Assembly (NCBI GenBank): GCA_015067075.1
Contig: SVND01000014.1
Span: 1-50,431 of the forward strand
Source of the DNA: Oscillospiraceae bacterium
Lineage (GTDB): Bacteria; Bacillota; Clostridia; Oscillospirales; SIG530
Length of the DNA: 50,431 nt
Reading direction: 5' to 3'
Shown: piece by piece, positions 34,638 through 43,562 of the stretch
How positions within the stretch are numbered: position 1 is the stretch's first letter
Layout: each line of letters opens with the position of its first letter
Notes under the pieces: model-generated
Seen by the model: only the letters and a program-made list of their open reading frames with translations
Databases searched by the model: none
What the model was told of the DNA's origin: nothing
Program-made: the position numbers and the translations under genes

Positions 34638-35305
34638 TAGCGGTTGCCTCCTTCCTTACGAGGCGCTCTTTTTACTTCGTTGAGAACCTCTCCGGTATAA
34701 ATCCAAACCTTTATACCTATTCTACCATAGGTTGTGTGTGCTTCTGCAAAGCCGTAATCAATGTCGGCTCTCAATGTCTGAAGAGGAATCGTTCCCTCGT
34801 GATAATGCTCGCTTCTTGCGATTTCAGCGCCGCCAAGACGACCGGATACATTAACCTTGATACCCTTAGCGCCAAGCTTCATTGTTCTGTCGATGGACTG
34901 CTTCATAGCTCTTCTGAAAGAAATTCTCTTCTCAAGCTGAGCTGCAATGTTTTCGGCAACGAGCGTTGCGTTGAGGTCAGCATCCTTGATCTGAACAATG
35001 TTTACAAGCACAGGCTTGTTAACAAGCTTCTGAATGCTCATGCGAAGCTTTTCTATCTCTGTGCCGCCGCGTCCGATGATAAGACCGGGCTTTGCACAGT
35101 GGATAAATACTTTTATTCTTGAGCTGTCTCGCTCGATTTCAACCTTAGGAACACCCGCGCCCTTGGACTGTTTCTTAATGAAATTACGGATCTTATAGTC
35201 TTCTACAAGAAGATCACCGAAGTCCGAATCATTAGCAAACCAGCGGGAATCCCAATCTTTAATTACACCAACTCTTAAGCCGTGGGGATTAACTTTCTGT
35301 CCCAT
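34637..35305 (-). CDS. rpsC: 30S ribosomal protein S3
   Basis: 222 residues with the KH domain ([20 protein letters not shown] type, GLIIGRGG motif) and the C-terminal domain ([36 protein letters not shown]). It lines the mRNA entry channel with S4 and S5. It begins [20 protein letters not shown]. Spacing is 19 bp from rplV and a one-base overlap with rplP. Confidence 0.98.
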   Translation of the reverse strand: MGQKVNPHGLRVGVIKDWDSRWFANDSDFGDLLVEDYKIRNFIKKQSKGAGVPKVEIERDSSRIKVFIHCAKPGLIIGRGGTEIEKLRMSIQKLVNKPVLVNIVQIKDADLNATLVAENIAAQLEKRISFRRAMKQSIDRTMKLGAKGIKVNVSGRLGGAEIARSEHYHEGTIPLQTLRADIDYGFAEAHTTYGRIGIKVWIYTGEVLNEVKRAPRKEGGNR

Positions 35306-35324
35306 ATTGTTCCTCCTTTGCTGA

Positions 35325-35660
35325 TTATTCCTTTTCCTTTAATGTGATAGTAACGTGGGATGTTCTCTTAAGAATTCTGTTTGCACTTCCGCGCGCTCTC
35401 GGCATAACTCTCTTGAGTGTGGGGCCGGGGCATACGAAGATCTCCGATACATAAAGCTTTTCCTTATCCATGCTGAAGTTGTGTTCAGCGTTTGCCATTG
35501 CAGACTTCAAAAGCTTTACAAGGTATTCGGAGGCCGATTTCGGGGTATTCTTGAGTATACCCATAGCGACCGTCGCCGGCTTGTTTCTGATGAGATCAGC
35601 AACAATTGAAACCTTTCGCGGCGAAATGCGAGCATATTTAAGATATGCTTTTGCTTCCAT
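35325..35660 (-). CDS. rplV: 50S ribosomal protein L22
   Basis: 111 residues: [20 protein letters not shown] near the N-terminus and the extended beta-hairpin with [20 protein letters not shown], which lines the exit tunnel and influences macrolide sensitivity and nascent-chain stalling. It lies 23 bp after rpsS and 19 bp before rpsC with AGGAGG before the ATG. Confidence 0.98.
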   Translation of the reverse strand: MEAKAYLKYARISPRKVSIVADLIRNKPATVAMGILKNTPKSASEYLVKLLKSAMANAEHNFSMDKEKLYVSEIFVCPGPTLKRVMPRARGSANRILKRTSHVTITLKEKE

Positions 35661-35683
35661 TGCTTATTTCCTCCTTGTACCTG

Positions 35684-35953
35684 TTATTTAGACTTAGAAT
35701 TTGTATGGCCTTTAAATGTTCTCGTCGGAGCAAACTCGCCGAGTCTGTGTCCTACCATATCTTCTGTAACGTATACGGGCACATGCTTTCTGCCGTCATG
35801 GACAGCGATTGTATGACCCACAAAATCGGGGAATATTGTAGAAGCTCTCGACCAGGTCTTAAGAACTTTCTTTTCGCCTGTTGCGTTGAGCTCACGCACT
35901 CTTTTCAAAAGCTCGGGGGCCACAAAAGGTCCCTTCTTTACGCTTCTGCCCAT
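35684..35953 (-). CDS. rpsS: 30S ribosomal protein S19
   Basis: 89 residues with [20 protein letters not shown] and [20 protein letters not shown], then [15 protein letters not shown], the standard S19 sequence. It pairs with S13 in the 30S head. It lies 29 bp after rplB and 23 bp before rplV. Confidence 0.98.
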   Translation of the reverse strand: MGRSVKKGPFVAPELLKRVRELNATGEKKVLKTWSRASTIFPDFVGHTIAVHDGRKHVPVYVTEDMVGHRLGEFAPTRTFKGHTNSKSK

Positions 35954-35982
35954 TTATTTTGCCTCCTTTCGGCTGATCCGGC

Positions 35983-36813
35983 TTATTTGCCGTTTCTTCT
36001 CTTAACGATAAACTTATTGCTCTTAGCTTTCTTGGAACGTGTCTTATAACCAAGTGTCGGCTTACCCCAGGGAGATACCGGGCCGGGACGTCCGATGGGA
36101 GACTTGCCTTCACCACCACCGTGGGGGTGGTCACACGGGTTCATAACAGAACCGCGAACTGTCGGGCGGATACCCATATGACGCTTACGTCCTGCTTTAC
36201 CGATAGATACGTTTTCATGATCGATGTTTCCGACTTCACCAATCGTCGCCATGCAGTTGAGTCTGATAAGGCGCATTTCGTTGGAGGGAAGTCTTACCTG
36301 TGCATAGCCATTTTCCTTAGCCATGAGCTGAGCTGCGTTGCCGGCGGAGCGAACAAGCTGTGCGCCCTTACCGGGATAAAGCTCGATATTGTGGATAACT
36401 GTACCGACAGGGATATTTTCGATGGGAAGAGCGTTGCCCTTCTTAATATCAGCGTCAGGACCGGCTTCAACGATATCGCCTACCGCAAGACCGTTAGGTG
36501 CCAAAATATATCTCTTTTCGCCGTCTTCATACTGAAGCAAAGCGATGTGTGCAGTTCTGTTCGGATCGTATTCGATAGCGATAACAGTTGCCTTACCGAA
36601 CTTATTGCGCTTGAAATCTATGATTCTGTACTTTTTCTTGTTGCCGCCGCCCTGATGACGAACGGTGATTCTGCCGTAGCTGTTTCGACCGGCGTTCTTC
36701 TTGACAGTAGTAAGAAGGCTCTTTTCGGGCTTCTTCTTTGTAAGACCGGAATAGTCTGTAACTGTCATTTGTCTTCTCGCCGGAGAAGTCGGCTTATATG
36801 CTTTTATAGCCAT
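35983..36813 (-). CDS. rplB: 50S ribosomal protein L2
   Basis: 276 residues, full length. The OB and SH3-like domains ([40 protein letters not shown]) precede the C-terminal [16 protein letters not shown]-type motif, here [19 protein letters not shown], near the peptidyl transferase centre. A cysteine replaces the more usual valine in that segment, which is seen in some other Clostridia. Spacing is 27 bp from rplW and 29 bp to rpsS. Confidence 0.98.
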   Translation of the reverse strand: MAIKAYKPTSPARRQMTVTDYSGLTKKKPEKSLLTTVKKNAGRNSYGRITVRHQGGGNKKKYRIIDFKRNKFGKATVIAIEYDPNRTAHIALLQYEDGEKRYILAPNGLAVGDIVEAGPDADIKKGNALPIENIPVGTVIHNIELYPGKGAQLVRSAGNAAQLMAKENGYAQVRLPSNEMRLIRLNCMATIGEVGNIDHENVSIGKAGRKRHMGIRPTVRGSVMNPCDHPHGGGEGKSPIGRPGPVSPWGKPTLGYKTRSKKAKSNKFIVKRRNGK

Positions 36814-36840
36814 TGTTTTGTCTCCTTCCTTTGAGATAGC

Positions 36841-37134
36841 TTATATCATTCCGTTAAAGAACTCAATTGCCTTAGAGTCCTCTGTAAGCGTAACGACAGC
36901 CTTCTTGTAGCTGGATGTTTTGCCGACGTGAACGCCGACTCTCTTCTGTTTGCCGTCATAGCGAAGTGTGTTGACCTTTTCAACCTTAACGCCGAAAATC
37001 GTTTCAACAGCCTTCTTTATCTCGGTCTTGTTTGCGTTTACAGCAACCTTGAATGTGTAGACCTTGTTTGCTATTCCGTCCATGCTTGCTTCGGTGATGA
37101 CCGGAGTAAGAATAATATCGTACAGGCTTTTCAT
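36841..37134 (-). CDS. rplW: 50S ribosomal protein L23
   Basis: 97 residues with [40 protein letters not shown] and the terminal strands. L23 is the main docking point for trigger factor and SRP at the exit tunnel. Its start overlaps the rplD stop by one base, implying coupled translation of L4 and L23. Confidence 0.97.
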   Translation of the reverse strand: MKSLYDIILTPVITEASMDGIANKVYTFKVAVNANKTEIKKAVETIFGVKVEKVNTLRYDGKQKRVGVHVGKTSSYKKAVVTLTEDSKAIEFFNGMI

Positions 37135-37757
37135 TATGCGTACACCTCCTCAATATTGGCAACCGCATCCTTAACAATTACAAAATTGTCACAGTTGAGA
37201 ATGTCATATACGTTGAGTGTGGTGGAAAGAGTTGTCTTAACGCCTTCGATATTTCTTGCGCTTGCAACTACCTTTTCATCTACCTGCGGCATAACGATAA
37301 GTGTTTTGCCGTTTACGCTGAGAGCCTTGAGCATCTCGACGATCTTCTTCGTCTTGATCTCGTCAAGAGTGATAGCGTCAACTACTTTGATCTCCTCCGC
37401 CTTAACCTTTGCGGAAAGAGCGGAAATGAGAGCAAGTCTTCTGACCTTCTTGTTCATTGTGATGCGATAATCACGCGGCTTGGGGCCGAGTGCGATTCCG
37501 CCGTGCGTCCACTGGGGAGCACGAGTCGAACCCTGACGGGCATGACCTGTTCCTTTTTGTCTCCAGGGCTTGCGTCCGCCGCCGGAAACTTCTGTGCGAG
37601 TAAGGGTGCTCTGTGTACCCTGTCTCTGGTTTGCGAGATAAACCTTTACCGCCTGATGAAGGACGGCTTCGTTTACTTCCGCACCGAAAACTACATCGGA
37701 AAGCTCAACTTGTCCGATTGTTTCGCCTTTCATATTGTACAGCGCTGTTTTAGGCAT
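37134..37757 (-). CDS. rplD: 50S ribosomal protein L4
   Basis: 207 residues, with the exit-tunnel loop region ([39 protein letters not shown]). In E. coli L4 also binds the S10 leader and represses the operon; the leader found upstream of rpsJ here has attenuator architecture, so a similar control is possible but unproved. It lies 27 bp after rplC and overlaps rplW by one base. Confidence 0.98.
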   Translation of the reverse strand: MPKTALYNMKGETIGQVELSDVVFGAEVNEAVLHQAVKVYLANQRQGTQSTLTRTEVSGGGRKPWRQKGTGHARQGSTRAPQWTHGGIALGPKPRDYRITMNKKVRRLALISALSAKVKAEEIKVVDAITLDEIKTKKIVEMLKALSVNGKTLIVMPQVDEKVVASARNIEGVKTTLSTTLNVYDILNCDNFVIVKDAVANIEEVYA

Positions 37758-37784
37758 GGTATTTCCTCCTTTCGTCCTTCTGCA

Positions 37785-38414
37785 TTATTTCTTCAGGCTT
37801 GTTCTGATATAGACAACACCGCGCTTCGGGCCCGGGATAGCGCCCTTTACGGCGATCAGATTATTTTCTGCATCGATCTTAACAATGTCAAGATTCATTA
37901 TTGTAACCTGTTCGTTACCGAGCTGACCGGGCATCTTCTTGCCGGGCATAACTCTTGACGGGTCTGTATTAGCACCCATGGAGCCAACGCTTCTGTGAAC
38001 AGGGCCAACACCGTGTGTATGCTGCTGCATGTGAGTGTTCCATCTCTTAACAACACCGGCGTATCCTTTACCTTTTGATGTTCCGGTTACATCAATCTTA
38101 TCGCCTGCTGCGAAGATGTCAGCTTTGATTATATCGCCAACGTTAAGTTCGTCGAAGTTATCGAAATCAAATTCTTTAATGTGCTTTTTGTAGGGAAGCT
38201 CAGCTTTATCAAACTGTCCCTTGTCAGGCTTGTTCATACGAGCGGGCTTTACATCGGAAAAACCGAGCTTTACGGCCTTGTAGCCGTCGCTTTCGGCTGT
38301 CTTCTTCTGCATTACTACGCACGGACCTGCCTCAATAATTGTTACAGGGACAACATTCCCTACTTCGTCGAAGATCTGTGACATACCGATCTTCTTACCG
38401 ATAATACCTTTCAT
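37785..38414 (-). CDS. rplC: 50S ribosomal protein L3
   Basis: 209 residues: [20 protein letters not shown] at the start and the central loop with [20 protein letters not shown] and [20 protein letters not shown], which reaches the peptidyl transferase centre. It is an early assembly protein. It lies 73 bp after rpsJ, a larger gap than most in the operon, and 27 bp before rplD. Confidence 0.98.
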   Translation of the reverse strand: MKGIIGKKIGMSQIFDEVGNVVPVTIIEAGPCVVMQKKTAESDGYKAVKLGFSDVKPARMNKPDKGQFDKAELPYKKHIKEFDFDNFDELNVGDIIKADIFAAGDKIDVTGTSKGKGYAGVVKRWNTHMQQHTHGVGPVHRSVGSMGANTDPSRVMPGKKMPGQLGNEQVTIMNLDIVKIDAENNLIAVKGAIPGPKRGVVYIRTSLKK

Positions 38415-38487
38415 TTACTGTTTTCCTCCTAGTATGGTTATTGGTTGACCTTTCGTCAACATGACCTGCCAATGACACAAAATCAGC

Positions 38488-38796
38488 TTACAGCTTGATT
38501 TCGATTTCAACACCGGCGGGAAGTTCGAGACTTGTAAGAGCTTCAACCGTCTTTGCTGTCGGCTGGAGAATGTCGATAAGTCTCTTATGAGTTCTCATTT
38601 CAAACTGCTCACGGGAATCCTTATATTTGTGAACGGCGCGGAGGATCGTGATGATCTCCTTATCTGTGGGAAGGGGTATGGGACCCGATACCTTGGAGCC
38701 TGTTCTCTTTGCAGTTTCAACGATTTTCGCAGCTGACTGGTCGATCAAGGAATGATCGTAAGCCTTAAGCCTGATTCTCATTTTCTGTTGTGCCAT
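38488..38796 (-). CDS. rpsJ: 30S ribosomal protein S10
   Basis: 102 residues: [40 protein letters not shown], and [21 protein letters not shown]10 is part of the 30S head and, as NusE, of antitermination complexes. It is the first gene of the superoperon, preceded by GGAGGCG and by the long leader described separately. No fus/tuf genes precede it in this window. Confidence 0.98.
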   Translation of the reverse strand: MAQQKMRIRLKAYDHSLIDQSAAKIVETAKRTGSKVSGPIPLPTDKEIITILRAVHKYKDSREQFEMRTHKRLIDILQPTAKTVEALTSLELPAGVEIEIKL

Positions 38797-39148
38797 TTTC
38801 GCTTTTCGCCTCCTTAAAATTTGTCGCTACCGCTCTTTGTCAGCGGCTGCAATTTTGGTTTGGCATTCCTATTATTGAACACTTAGCCGTGCGTTTCTTT
38901 TTTTCGGCATAAAAAAGCCGGATAAGGTATGGTTTTATCCGGAATAAAACCGACACCCGCTCATCATACGCGCCGCAGATATCTGCGAACTTACTACGTA
39001 CTGCCGTCAAAGCATCAGACCACAGCATTCCCACGGAATAAATCCCGTGTTTCGTGCTTCAATTGGACCGCCCAATTTAAAATCGGACTTACTCCGCGGA
39101 AATTACCCGGTTTCCCGGCAACCTCCCGCATCATCGCAACAATCACGC
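38797..39148 (-). promoter_or_regulatory. S10-operon leader RNA with transcription attenuator
   Basis: About 350 nt run from the predicted start near 39148 to rpsJ. Upstream parts contain several possible hairpins (for example TTGCCGGG-N2-ACCGGGTAA-like near 39115 and CACGG-N9-CCGTG near 39050). At 38942-38911 CCGGATAA and TTATCCGG form an 8-bp stem followed by C and six T, an intrinsic terminator. Its 5' arm overlaps a competing perfect hairpin, GGTTTTAT and ATAAAACC (38951-38931). This is the usual architecture of a terminator/antiterminator switch before ribosomal genes, possibly sensing L4 or another operon product. A 64-codon frame inside the leader is not credible as a gene. Confidence 0.7.
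38911..38942 (-). terminator. Attenuator terminator in the S10 leader
   Basis: Stem CCGGATAA/TTATCCGG with a 9-nt loop, then CTTTTTT on the minus strand, 115 bp before the rpsJ start. It would stop transcripts before the ribosomal genes unless the antiterminator 38951-38931 forms. Confidence 0.75.
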
Positions 39149-39154
39149 TTGGCT

Positions 39155-39183
39155 ATTATATCATATATATGTCGCCTTGTCAA
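39155..39183 (-). promoter_or_regulatory. Promoter of the ribosomal superoperon
   Basis: A perfect TTGACA (39183-39178), 17-bp spacer containing ATATATAT, and a perfect TATAAT (39160-39155) on the minus strand. It is the best promoter match in the window and suits a highly expressed operon. Confidence 0.92.
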
Positions 39184-39360
39184 GCATTATTTTTAAATTT
39201 TTTAAAAAATTTTTTCGGCATATTTTTGCCTTTTTTCGAAACACATATATAATAAGGTATATATATTATATAATATAATTATATGTAATTCAAGCTTTAA
39301 ATTATGAATATTGCAAAACAGGATGCATATAATATTAAAAAACACAAAGGTGGTCTTTTT
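39184..39360. other. AT-rich divergent intergenic region
   Basis: 177 bp between the superoperon promoter and tspO, very AT-rich (runs of TATATA at 39245-39285). It probably holds the tspO promoter and upstream A-tracts of the ribosomal promoter; no clear hexamer pair for tspO was found. Confidence 0.4.
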
Positions 39361-39837
39361 ATGTGGAAAAAAATCAAACCATATGTTATCTCTATTCTTA
39401 TTCCGCTTGCGGTAGGAGGGCTCGCCGCATTTTTAACGAGAAACAATATGGATATTTACAGCGAGCTTATACAGCCGCCTCTTGCGCCGCCCGCAATTTT
39501 ATTTCCTATCGTTTGGACAATACTTTATATCCTGATGGGTATCAGCGCCGCTATCATCTATATAAACCGCAACAAAAAGCCCGTCATCGCCACACGTTCT
39601 CTTCGAATATACAGTGCAAGCCTTTTTGTAAATTTTCTCTGGAGCATTCTTTTCTTTAATTTCCGCGCTTTTCTTTTCTCTTTCATTTGGCTTTTACTTT
39701 TGCTGTTTCTCGTTATTTATACAATTATTCTATACCGCCGCATAAAATCCATTGCCGCATATCTGCAAATTCCTTATGCGCTTTGGGTTGCTTTTGCAGG
39801 GTACTTGAACTTCGCGATCTGGCTGCTGAATAAATAG
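39361..39837 (+). CDS. tspO: TspO/MBR family membrane protein
   Basis: The ATG at 39361 (158 aa, MWKKIKPYVISILIPLAVGG) follows AAAGGTGG; an upstream in-frame ATG has no RBS. Five membrane helices are predicted, with the family motifs PPLAPPAILFPIVWTILYIL and MGISAAIIYI, then LWSILFFNFRAF and the C-terminal ALWVAFAGYLNFAIWLLN. TspO proteins bind porphyrins and other tetrapyrroles or lipids and affect stress responses; the ligand here is unknown. It precedes an MtaA/UroD-like gene, but a functional link between them is not shown. Confidence 0.93.
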   Translation: MWKKIKPYVISILIPLAVGGLAAFLTRNNMDIYSELIQPPLAPPAILFPIVWTILYILMGISAAIIYINRNKKPVIATRSLRIYSASLFVNFLWSILFFNFRAFLFSFIWLLLLLFLVIYTIILYRRIKSIAAYLQIPYALWVAFAGYLNFAIWLLNK

Positions 39838-39957
39838 CTTCGCAATAATACATTTTCATTCGCAAAAAGCCACTTGTTTGGTTTAATTATTAAAAAGTGC
39901 GTGCTTTTCTCCTCGTTTTGATATATAATACAGAAAACGAGTTAAGGAGGCACGCAA

Positions 39958-41019
39958 ATGGTTTTTAACGAAAGCTTTCTCGATGTAAGAGCTTATCATT
40001 CACTTTCCCGTATGCCCAACTTTGAAAACATAATTAAAATTCTCAAAAAACAAGCTCCCGATAGACCCACGCTTTTTGAGTTTATGCTCAGTCAAGCCGT
40101 TATGGATGCTTTTACCGCAGAAAAAAGCTATACAGGGTCTGACGTCATCAAATATCTTAAAAGGCTTACCGATACTTTTCACCTGTGCGGATACGACTTT
40201 ACCTGCTTTCACGGCAGCGATTTTTCTTTCGCAAGCGACAGAAAAAAAGAGGATGAGAAAAGTACGCTTTCTCTCAACGAGGGTTTTGTCATAAACGACA
40301 GGAAAAGCTTTGAAAATTACCAATGGCAAGACCCTGCCAAGTTTGATTACTCCCGTATTTCGGAGATAGGCAAATATATGCCCGACGGCATGAAAATAAT
40401 CATTTGCGGTCCGTGCGGACTTTTGGAAAACGTAATAAGCCTTGTCGGCTATGAAAACCTCTGCTTCATGCTTTATGACGACCCTGAATTAGCCGAGCAA
40501 GTGTTCAACGAAGTCGGCTCACGCCTTTTGAAATATTACGAGCTCTCCGTCGGCTACGATGCTGTCGGTGCACTCATGTCCAACGACGATTGGGGCTTTA
40601 ACACGCAAACAATGCTGTCCGTTGAACAAATGCGCCGTTTAGTCTTCCCGTGGCATAAAAAATTTGCAGAGCTTGCCCACGACTACGGCAAGCCGATCTG
40701 CCTTCACTCTTGCGGAAAATTTGACGACGTCGCAAACGATATTGCCCACGTCATGCAATATGACGGCAGGCACTCCTACGAGGACAACATTTTACCCGTA
40801 GAGCAAGCCTATGAAATATACAAAGATCACTTTGCGATCTTAGGCGGCATAGACATAGATTTTCTCTACAGAAAAACTCCCGCCGAAATATATGAGCGTT
40901 GCCGCAACATGGTCAAAAGTGCAAAAACAGGCTACGCTCTCGGCTCTGGAAATTCCATAGCGCCGTATATTCCGTTGGAAAACTATTTGGCAATGATATC
41001 CGCTGCTTTATTTGAATAA
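39958..41019 (+). CDS. MtaA/UroD-like protein (uroporphyrinogen decarboxylase family)
   Basis: 353 residues of a TIM-barrel UroD/MtaA/CmuA-type fold. The zinc-binding motif of corrinoid:thiol methyltransferases is visible as LHSCGKF (His250, Cys252), with DDWGFNTQTMLS near 210 and the C-terminal ALGSGNSIAPYIPLENYLAM. True heme-pathway UroD enzymes lack this HxC site, so a methyltransferase or catabolic role is more likely; no corrinoid protein gene is nearby. RBS AAGGAGG lies 8 bp before the ATG, with TATAAT at 39924-39929. A second family member is at 43563-44588. Confidence 0.88.
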   Translation: MVFNESFLDVRAYHSLSRMPNFENIIKILKKQAPDRPTLFEFMLSQAVMDAFTAEKSYTGSDVIKYLKRLTDTFHLCGYDFTCFHGSDFSFASDRKKEDEKSTLSLNEGFVINDRKSFENYQWQDPAKFDYSRISEIGKYMPDGMKIIICGPCGLLENVISLVGYENLCFMLYDDPELAEQVFNEVGSRLLKYYELSVGYDAVGALMSNDDWGFNTQTMLSVEQMRRLVFPWHKKFAELAHDYGKPICLHSCGKFDDVANDIAHVMQYDGRHSYEDNILPVEQAYEIYKDHFAILGGIDIDFLYRKTPAEIYERCRNMVKSAKTGYALGSGNSIAPYIPLENYLAMISAALFE

Positions 41020-41028
41020 AAGATGAAA

Positions 41029-41100
41029 ACGCTTGCGAGTAGATTCTCGCAAGCGTCAGTCTGTCGAAAAAGCCACTTCTTTGAGTGACTTTTTCGACAG
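41029..41100. repeat. Composite palindromic repeat, copy 1
   Basis: Two adjacent hairpins follow the UroD-like gene. The first has ACGCTTGCGAG / CTCGCAAGCGT arms with loop TAGATT (41029-41056). The second has CTGTCGAAAAAG / CTTTTTCGACAG arms (41061-41100) with an inner CACT/AGTG stem. The same hairpins occur in reverse orientation at 43472-43558. They may be REP-like elements or mobile hairpins that also work as terminators. Confidence 0.85.
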
Positions 41101-41132
41101 AAATAAAGACTATCTTTCGATAGTCTTTATTT
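41101..41132. terminator. Bidirectional terminator between convergent genes
   Basis: AAATAAAGACTATC / GATAGTCTTTATTT form a perfect 14-bp stem with a 4-nt loop. It lies between the plus-strand UroD-like gene and the minus-strand oxidoreductase gene. Confidence 0.88.
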
Positions 41133-41157
41133 CTGCTTTTAAAATATGCAACCGAAT

Positions 41158-42195
41158 TTACAGCTTTATTGCATCATCTTGTTTCGATGACGCATAGACA
41201 CCGTCTATGATTTTTGATATGGTGATTGCCTGCTTCGGAGTACACGGAACTTCCGTTTCATTTATTACTGCACTAACAAAAGCATCTCTGACCGTTTCTC
41301 CCTGATCTTTCAATTCCAAGGGCATAGTAATGGGAACTCCATCTTTATCCGCAATCAAAAGTCCCGTATCATAGATATATCCCTTCTCATTGATCACCGC
41401 GCCGCCTTTTGTTCCGTACAGACGAACCTCCACATAATCATCCATCTCTTCGCGATTTGATGCCCATGAAATTTCCGCATTCATTGTCATGCCGTTTTTC
41501 ATAGCAATCATGGCAACACCCATGTCTTCCGCATCAAACTTTTCGAATCCACGCTTTTTCGCCTCATCCAGCGAAACCTTTTGATAAACCTTTCCCAACA
41601 CCTTATCGGGTTCAGGATATCCGCAAAGCCACATACACAAATCAAGCATATGCACACCCAAATCAATAAAAGCTCCGCCACCGCATTTTTCTTTTGTATC
41701 GTTAAGCGGATACCACCACGGAACATTTCTTGTTCTCTTCCAACAAGTCGTCGCATAGTAAATTTCGCCCAGCACACCTTCATCAATCGCTTTTTTCAAA
41801 GCTACCGATTCCGGATTATAGCGGCGATTAAAGTTTACCATAAGCTTTTTATTATAAAATTCAGCAGCCTTTTGTATTTCTTCTCCCTCTTTCGCCGTCC
41901 TTGCCAAAGGCTTTTCGCAAAGCACATGCGCGCCTGCAGAGAAAGCATCTATACATACTTGTTTGTGAAGAAAATTCGACACGCAAACACTGACAATATC
42001 AGGCTTTTCCTCTTTAAACATGAGATTATAATCTGTATATCTTCCTTTTATACTATATAAATCTCCGATTTTGTTAAGCTTCTCCTCGTTGATATCACAA
42101 ATTATTATTTCATATATTGAAGGATTTTTAAGGTAGTCGACTATATGTCTTTCGCCCACAGTCAAGCCAATTACTGCCGCCTTTAATTTTTTCAT
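41158..42195 (-). CDS. Gfo/Idh/MocA family oxidoreductase
   Basis: The ATG at 42195 (345 aa, MKKLKAAVIGLTVGERHIVD) follows GGAGG at 9 nt; an upstream in-frame ATG overlaps the cupin gene. The N-terminal Rossmann fold binds NAD(P) (the glycine-rich segment is AVIGLTVGERH), the CEKPLARTAKEG lysine motif follows, and the C-terminal beta-sheet domain includes GGGAFIDLGVHMLDLCMWLC. Such enzymes oxidise sugars, polyols or related compounds; the substrate is unknown. It is transcribed with the cupin gene and divergently from an AraC regulator, suggesting an inducible catabolic unit. Confidence 0.93.
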   Translation of the reverse strand: MKKLKAAVIGLTVGERHIVDYLKNPSIYEIIICDINEEKLNKIGDLYSIKGRYTDYNLMFKEEKPDIVSVCVSNFLHKQVCIDAFSAGAHVLCEKPLARTAKEGEEIQKAAEFYNKKLMVNFNRRYNPESVALKKAIDEGVLGEIYYATTCWKRTRNVPWWYPLNDTKEKCGGGAFIDLGVHMLDLCMWLCGYPEPDKVLGKVYQKVSLDEAKKRGFEKFDAEDMGVAMIAMKNGMTMNAEISWASNREEMDDYVEVRLYGTKGGAVINEKGYIYDTGLLIADKDGVPITMPLELKDQGETVRDAFVSAVINETEVPCTPKQAITISKIIDGVYASSKQDDAIKL

Positions 42196-42196
42196 C

Positions 42197-42565
42197 TTAT
42201 TTTTCCTCCATACTTGAAGCACAAATAACGATAATTCTCAAATCTTCAGTACCGTTATTGATAAGTCCGTGCCAGCCGTTAGTGCGGCAAACACAAATAT
42301 CACCGGGATTAAACGGAATTTCTTCTCCATCAAGCTGCATAATTCCAGAGCCCGATACACAATAATACCATTCCTCTTCATTAGCTTCCTTGTGTTGATG
42401 ATATCCAAAAGTCGACTTTGGCGGAATTATATCATCGTGAATAAAACGAATAAACATCTTATCCGCTTCTTCAATCATATCGTAAAAAACAAAAGGACCT
42501 ACACCACCGTGACAGTTGTGAACGACCACTCCTTCTTTTTTGTGAATAAATTGCGATGTTTTCAT
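42197..42565 (-). CDS. Small cupin-domain protein
   Basis: 122 residues with the cupin metal motif YHQHKEANEEEWYYCVSGSG (His pair and Glu) and second motif PGDICVCRTNGWHGLINNG. It may be an isomerase, epimerase or binding protein for a sugar or sugar acid. The stop is one base before the ATG of the oxidoreductase gene, so the two are cotranslated. The RBS is AAAGGAG. Its promoter must lie in the AT-rich divergent region with araC. Confidence 0.85.
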   Translation of the reverse strand: MKTSQFIHKKEGVVVHNCHGGVGPFVFYDMIEEADKMFIRFIHDDIIPPKSTFGYHQHKEANEEEWYYCVSGSGIMQLDGEEIPFNPGDICVCRTNGWHGLINNGTEDLRIIVICASSMEEK

Positions 42566-42611
42566 ATGAAAAAACTCCTTTAACTTTTAGTTTATTATAT
42601 TATATTATATA

Positions 42612-42641
42612 TTGACATTTTTTAAAAAACAATGGTATAAT
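42612..42641 (+). promoter_or_regulatory. Promoter of the AraC-family gene
   Basis: TTGACA (42612-42617), 18-bp spacer, TATAAT (42636-42641), 42 bp before the ATG at 42683. The AT-rich divergent region probably also drives the cupin-oxidoreductase operon on the minus strand, with several TATAAT-like boxes there. Confidence 0.75.
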
Positions 42642-42682
42642 AAAGCGAAAAGTATTCCAAAATCGACATAGAGGGATAAAGT

Positions 42683-43411
42683 ATGATATACGGAGAGCAT
42701 TGTGTAGCAAATTGGGCATGGCACGTAGAGCCACTAAAACATCCCGGATACACCATATGGGGATGCTGGGGCGGCACAGGAGAACTTAAAGTAGGAAATC
42801 AGCGGTATCATTTATCAGCAGGCGATATTTTCTTTCTTGATTATCGAGAAGCCGTCCACGGAACTCAAGGAGACACATGGCTTCAAGTAAGATGTATCGA
42901 TTTCGAGGAATTGCCTATCCACGTAAACGGTGTACATAAGGTAATGCACTCGCATTTTATGGGCTCATTATTTTCTAAATTTAAAAATAGTGCTACACGA
43001 GATGAGCAAAAGCTTTGGCTTAGTGCGATTTTGCTTGAATTTAACAGCTTGAATGATGATTTTTCAAAAGAAAACAAATTAGTAAGGTCTATCACATCAC
43101 TTCACGAGCTTATCGAAGAGCACCCCGAATTGTCGTTTTCCATTAAAAAATTTGCTCAGTCAGCACATTACAACACCGATCATTTCATCAGGGAATATAA
43201 AAAAGCATACGGAATCTCACCTTATCAACAGCGACAAAAGCTACGTTACGAAAAAGCCTATTCCCTTTTGTGCCACTCTTCCTTTTCTGTTTCAAAAATC
43301 AGCGAGCTGTGCGGTTTTGATACACCCAATTCTTTCACCAAATTTTTTCATAAGTATTCCGGTTTCTCGCCCGTAAAATTACGAAAAAAACACCAAACAC
43401 AGACAAAATAA
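42683..43411 (+). CDS. AraC-family transcriptional regulator with cupin sensor domain
   Basis: 242 residues. The N-terminal cupin domain (GYTIWGCWGGTGELKVGNQR, LSAGDIFFLDYREAVHG) binds an effector. The C-terminal part has two helix-turn-helix motifs (FSIKKFAQSAHYNTDHFIRE and FSVSKISELCGFDTPNSFTK) ending YSGFSPVKLRKKH. It is divergent from the cupin-oxidoreductase pair, so it probably activates that operon in response to the substrate; the ligand is unknown. It starts with GAGGGAT 6 bp upstream and is closed by a 19-bp-armed terminator. Confidence 0.92.
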   Translation: MIYGEHCVANWAWHVEPLKHPGYTIWGCWGGTGELKVGNQRYHLSAGDIFFLDYREAVHGTQGDTWLQVRCIDFEELPIHVNGVHKVMHSHFMGSLFSKFKNSATRDEQKLWLSAILLEFNSLNDDFSKENKLVRSITSLHELIEEHPELSFSIKKFAQSAHYNTDHFIREYKKAYGISPYQQRQKLRYEKAYSLLCHSSFSVSKISELCGFDTPNSFTKFFHKYSGFSPVKLRKKHQTQTK

Positions 43412-43432
43412 CTTTATACAAAATGTAAATAA

Positions 43433-43471
43433 AAAAGAGATAATTTTACTGTCAGTAAAATTATCTCTTTT
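43433..43471. terminator. Bidirectional terminator after the AraC gene
   Basis: AAAAGAGATAATTTTACTG and its exact complement with a one-base centre form a nearly perfect long palindrome with A and T tracts. It lies 22 bp past the araC stop, before the composite repeat. Confidence 0.85.
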
Positions 43472-43558
43472 CAGTCTGTCGAAAAACACCCACCATCGCT
43501 CTCGCGTGATGGGCGTTTTTCGACAGACTGACGCTTGCGAGTAGATTCTCGCAAGCGT
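43472..43558. repeat. Composite palindromic repeat, copy 2 (inverted)
   Basis: CAGTCTGTCGAAAAA (43472-43486) and TTTTTCGACAGACTG (43516-43530) form the large hairpin with a different inner loop. It is followed by the same 28-bp hairpin found at 41029-41056 (43531-43558, loop TAGATT in the same strand orientation). Relative to copy 1 the order of the two hairpins is reversed. Confidence 0.85.
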
Positions 43559-43562
43559 TTTT

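Noticed and set aside
38840-39034. A 64-codon minus-strand frame in the S10 leader
   Set aside because: It runs through the attenuator hairpins, has no clear RBS and no family resemblance.
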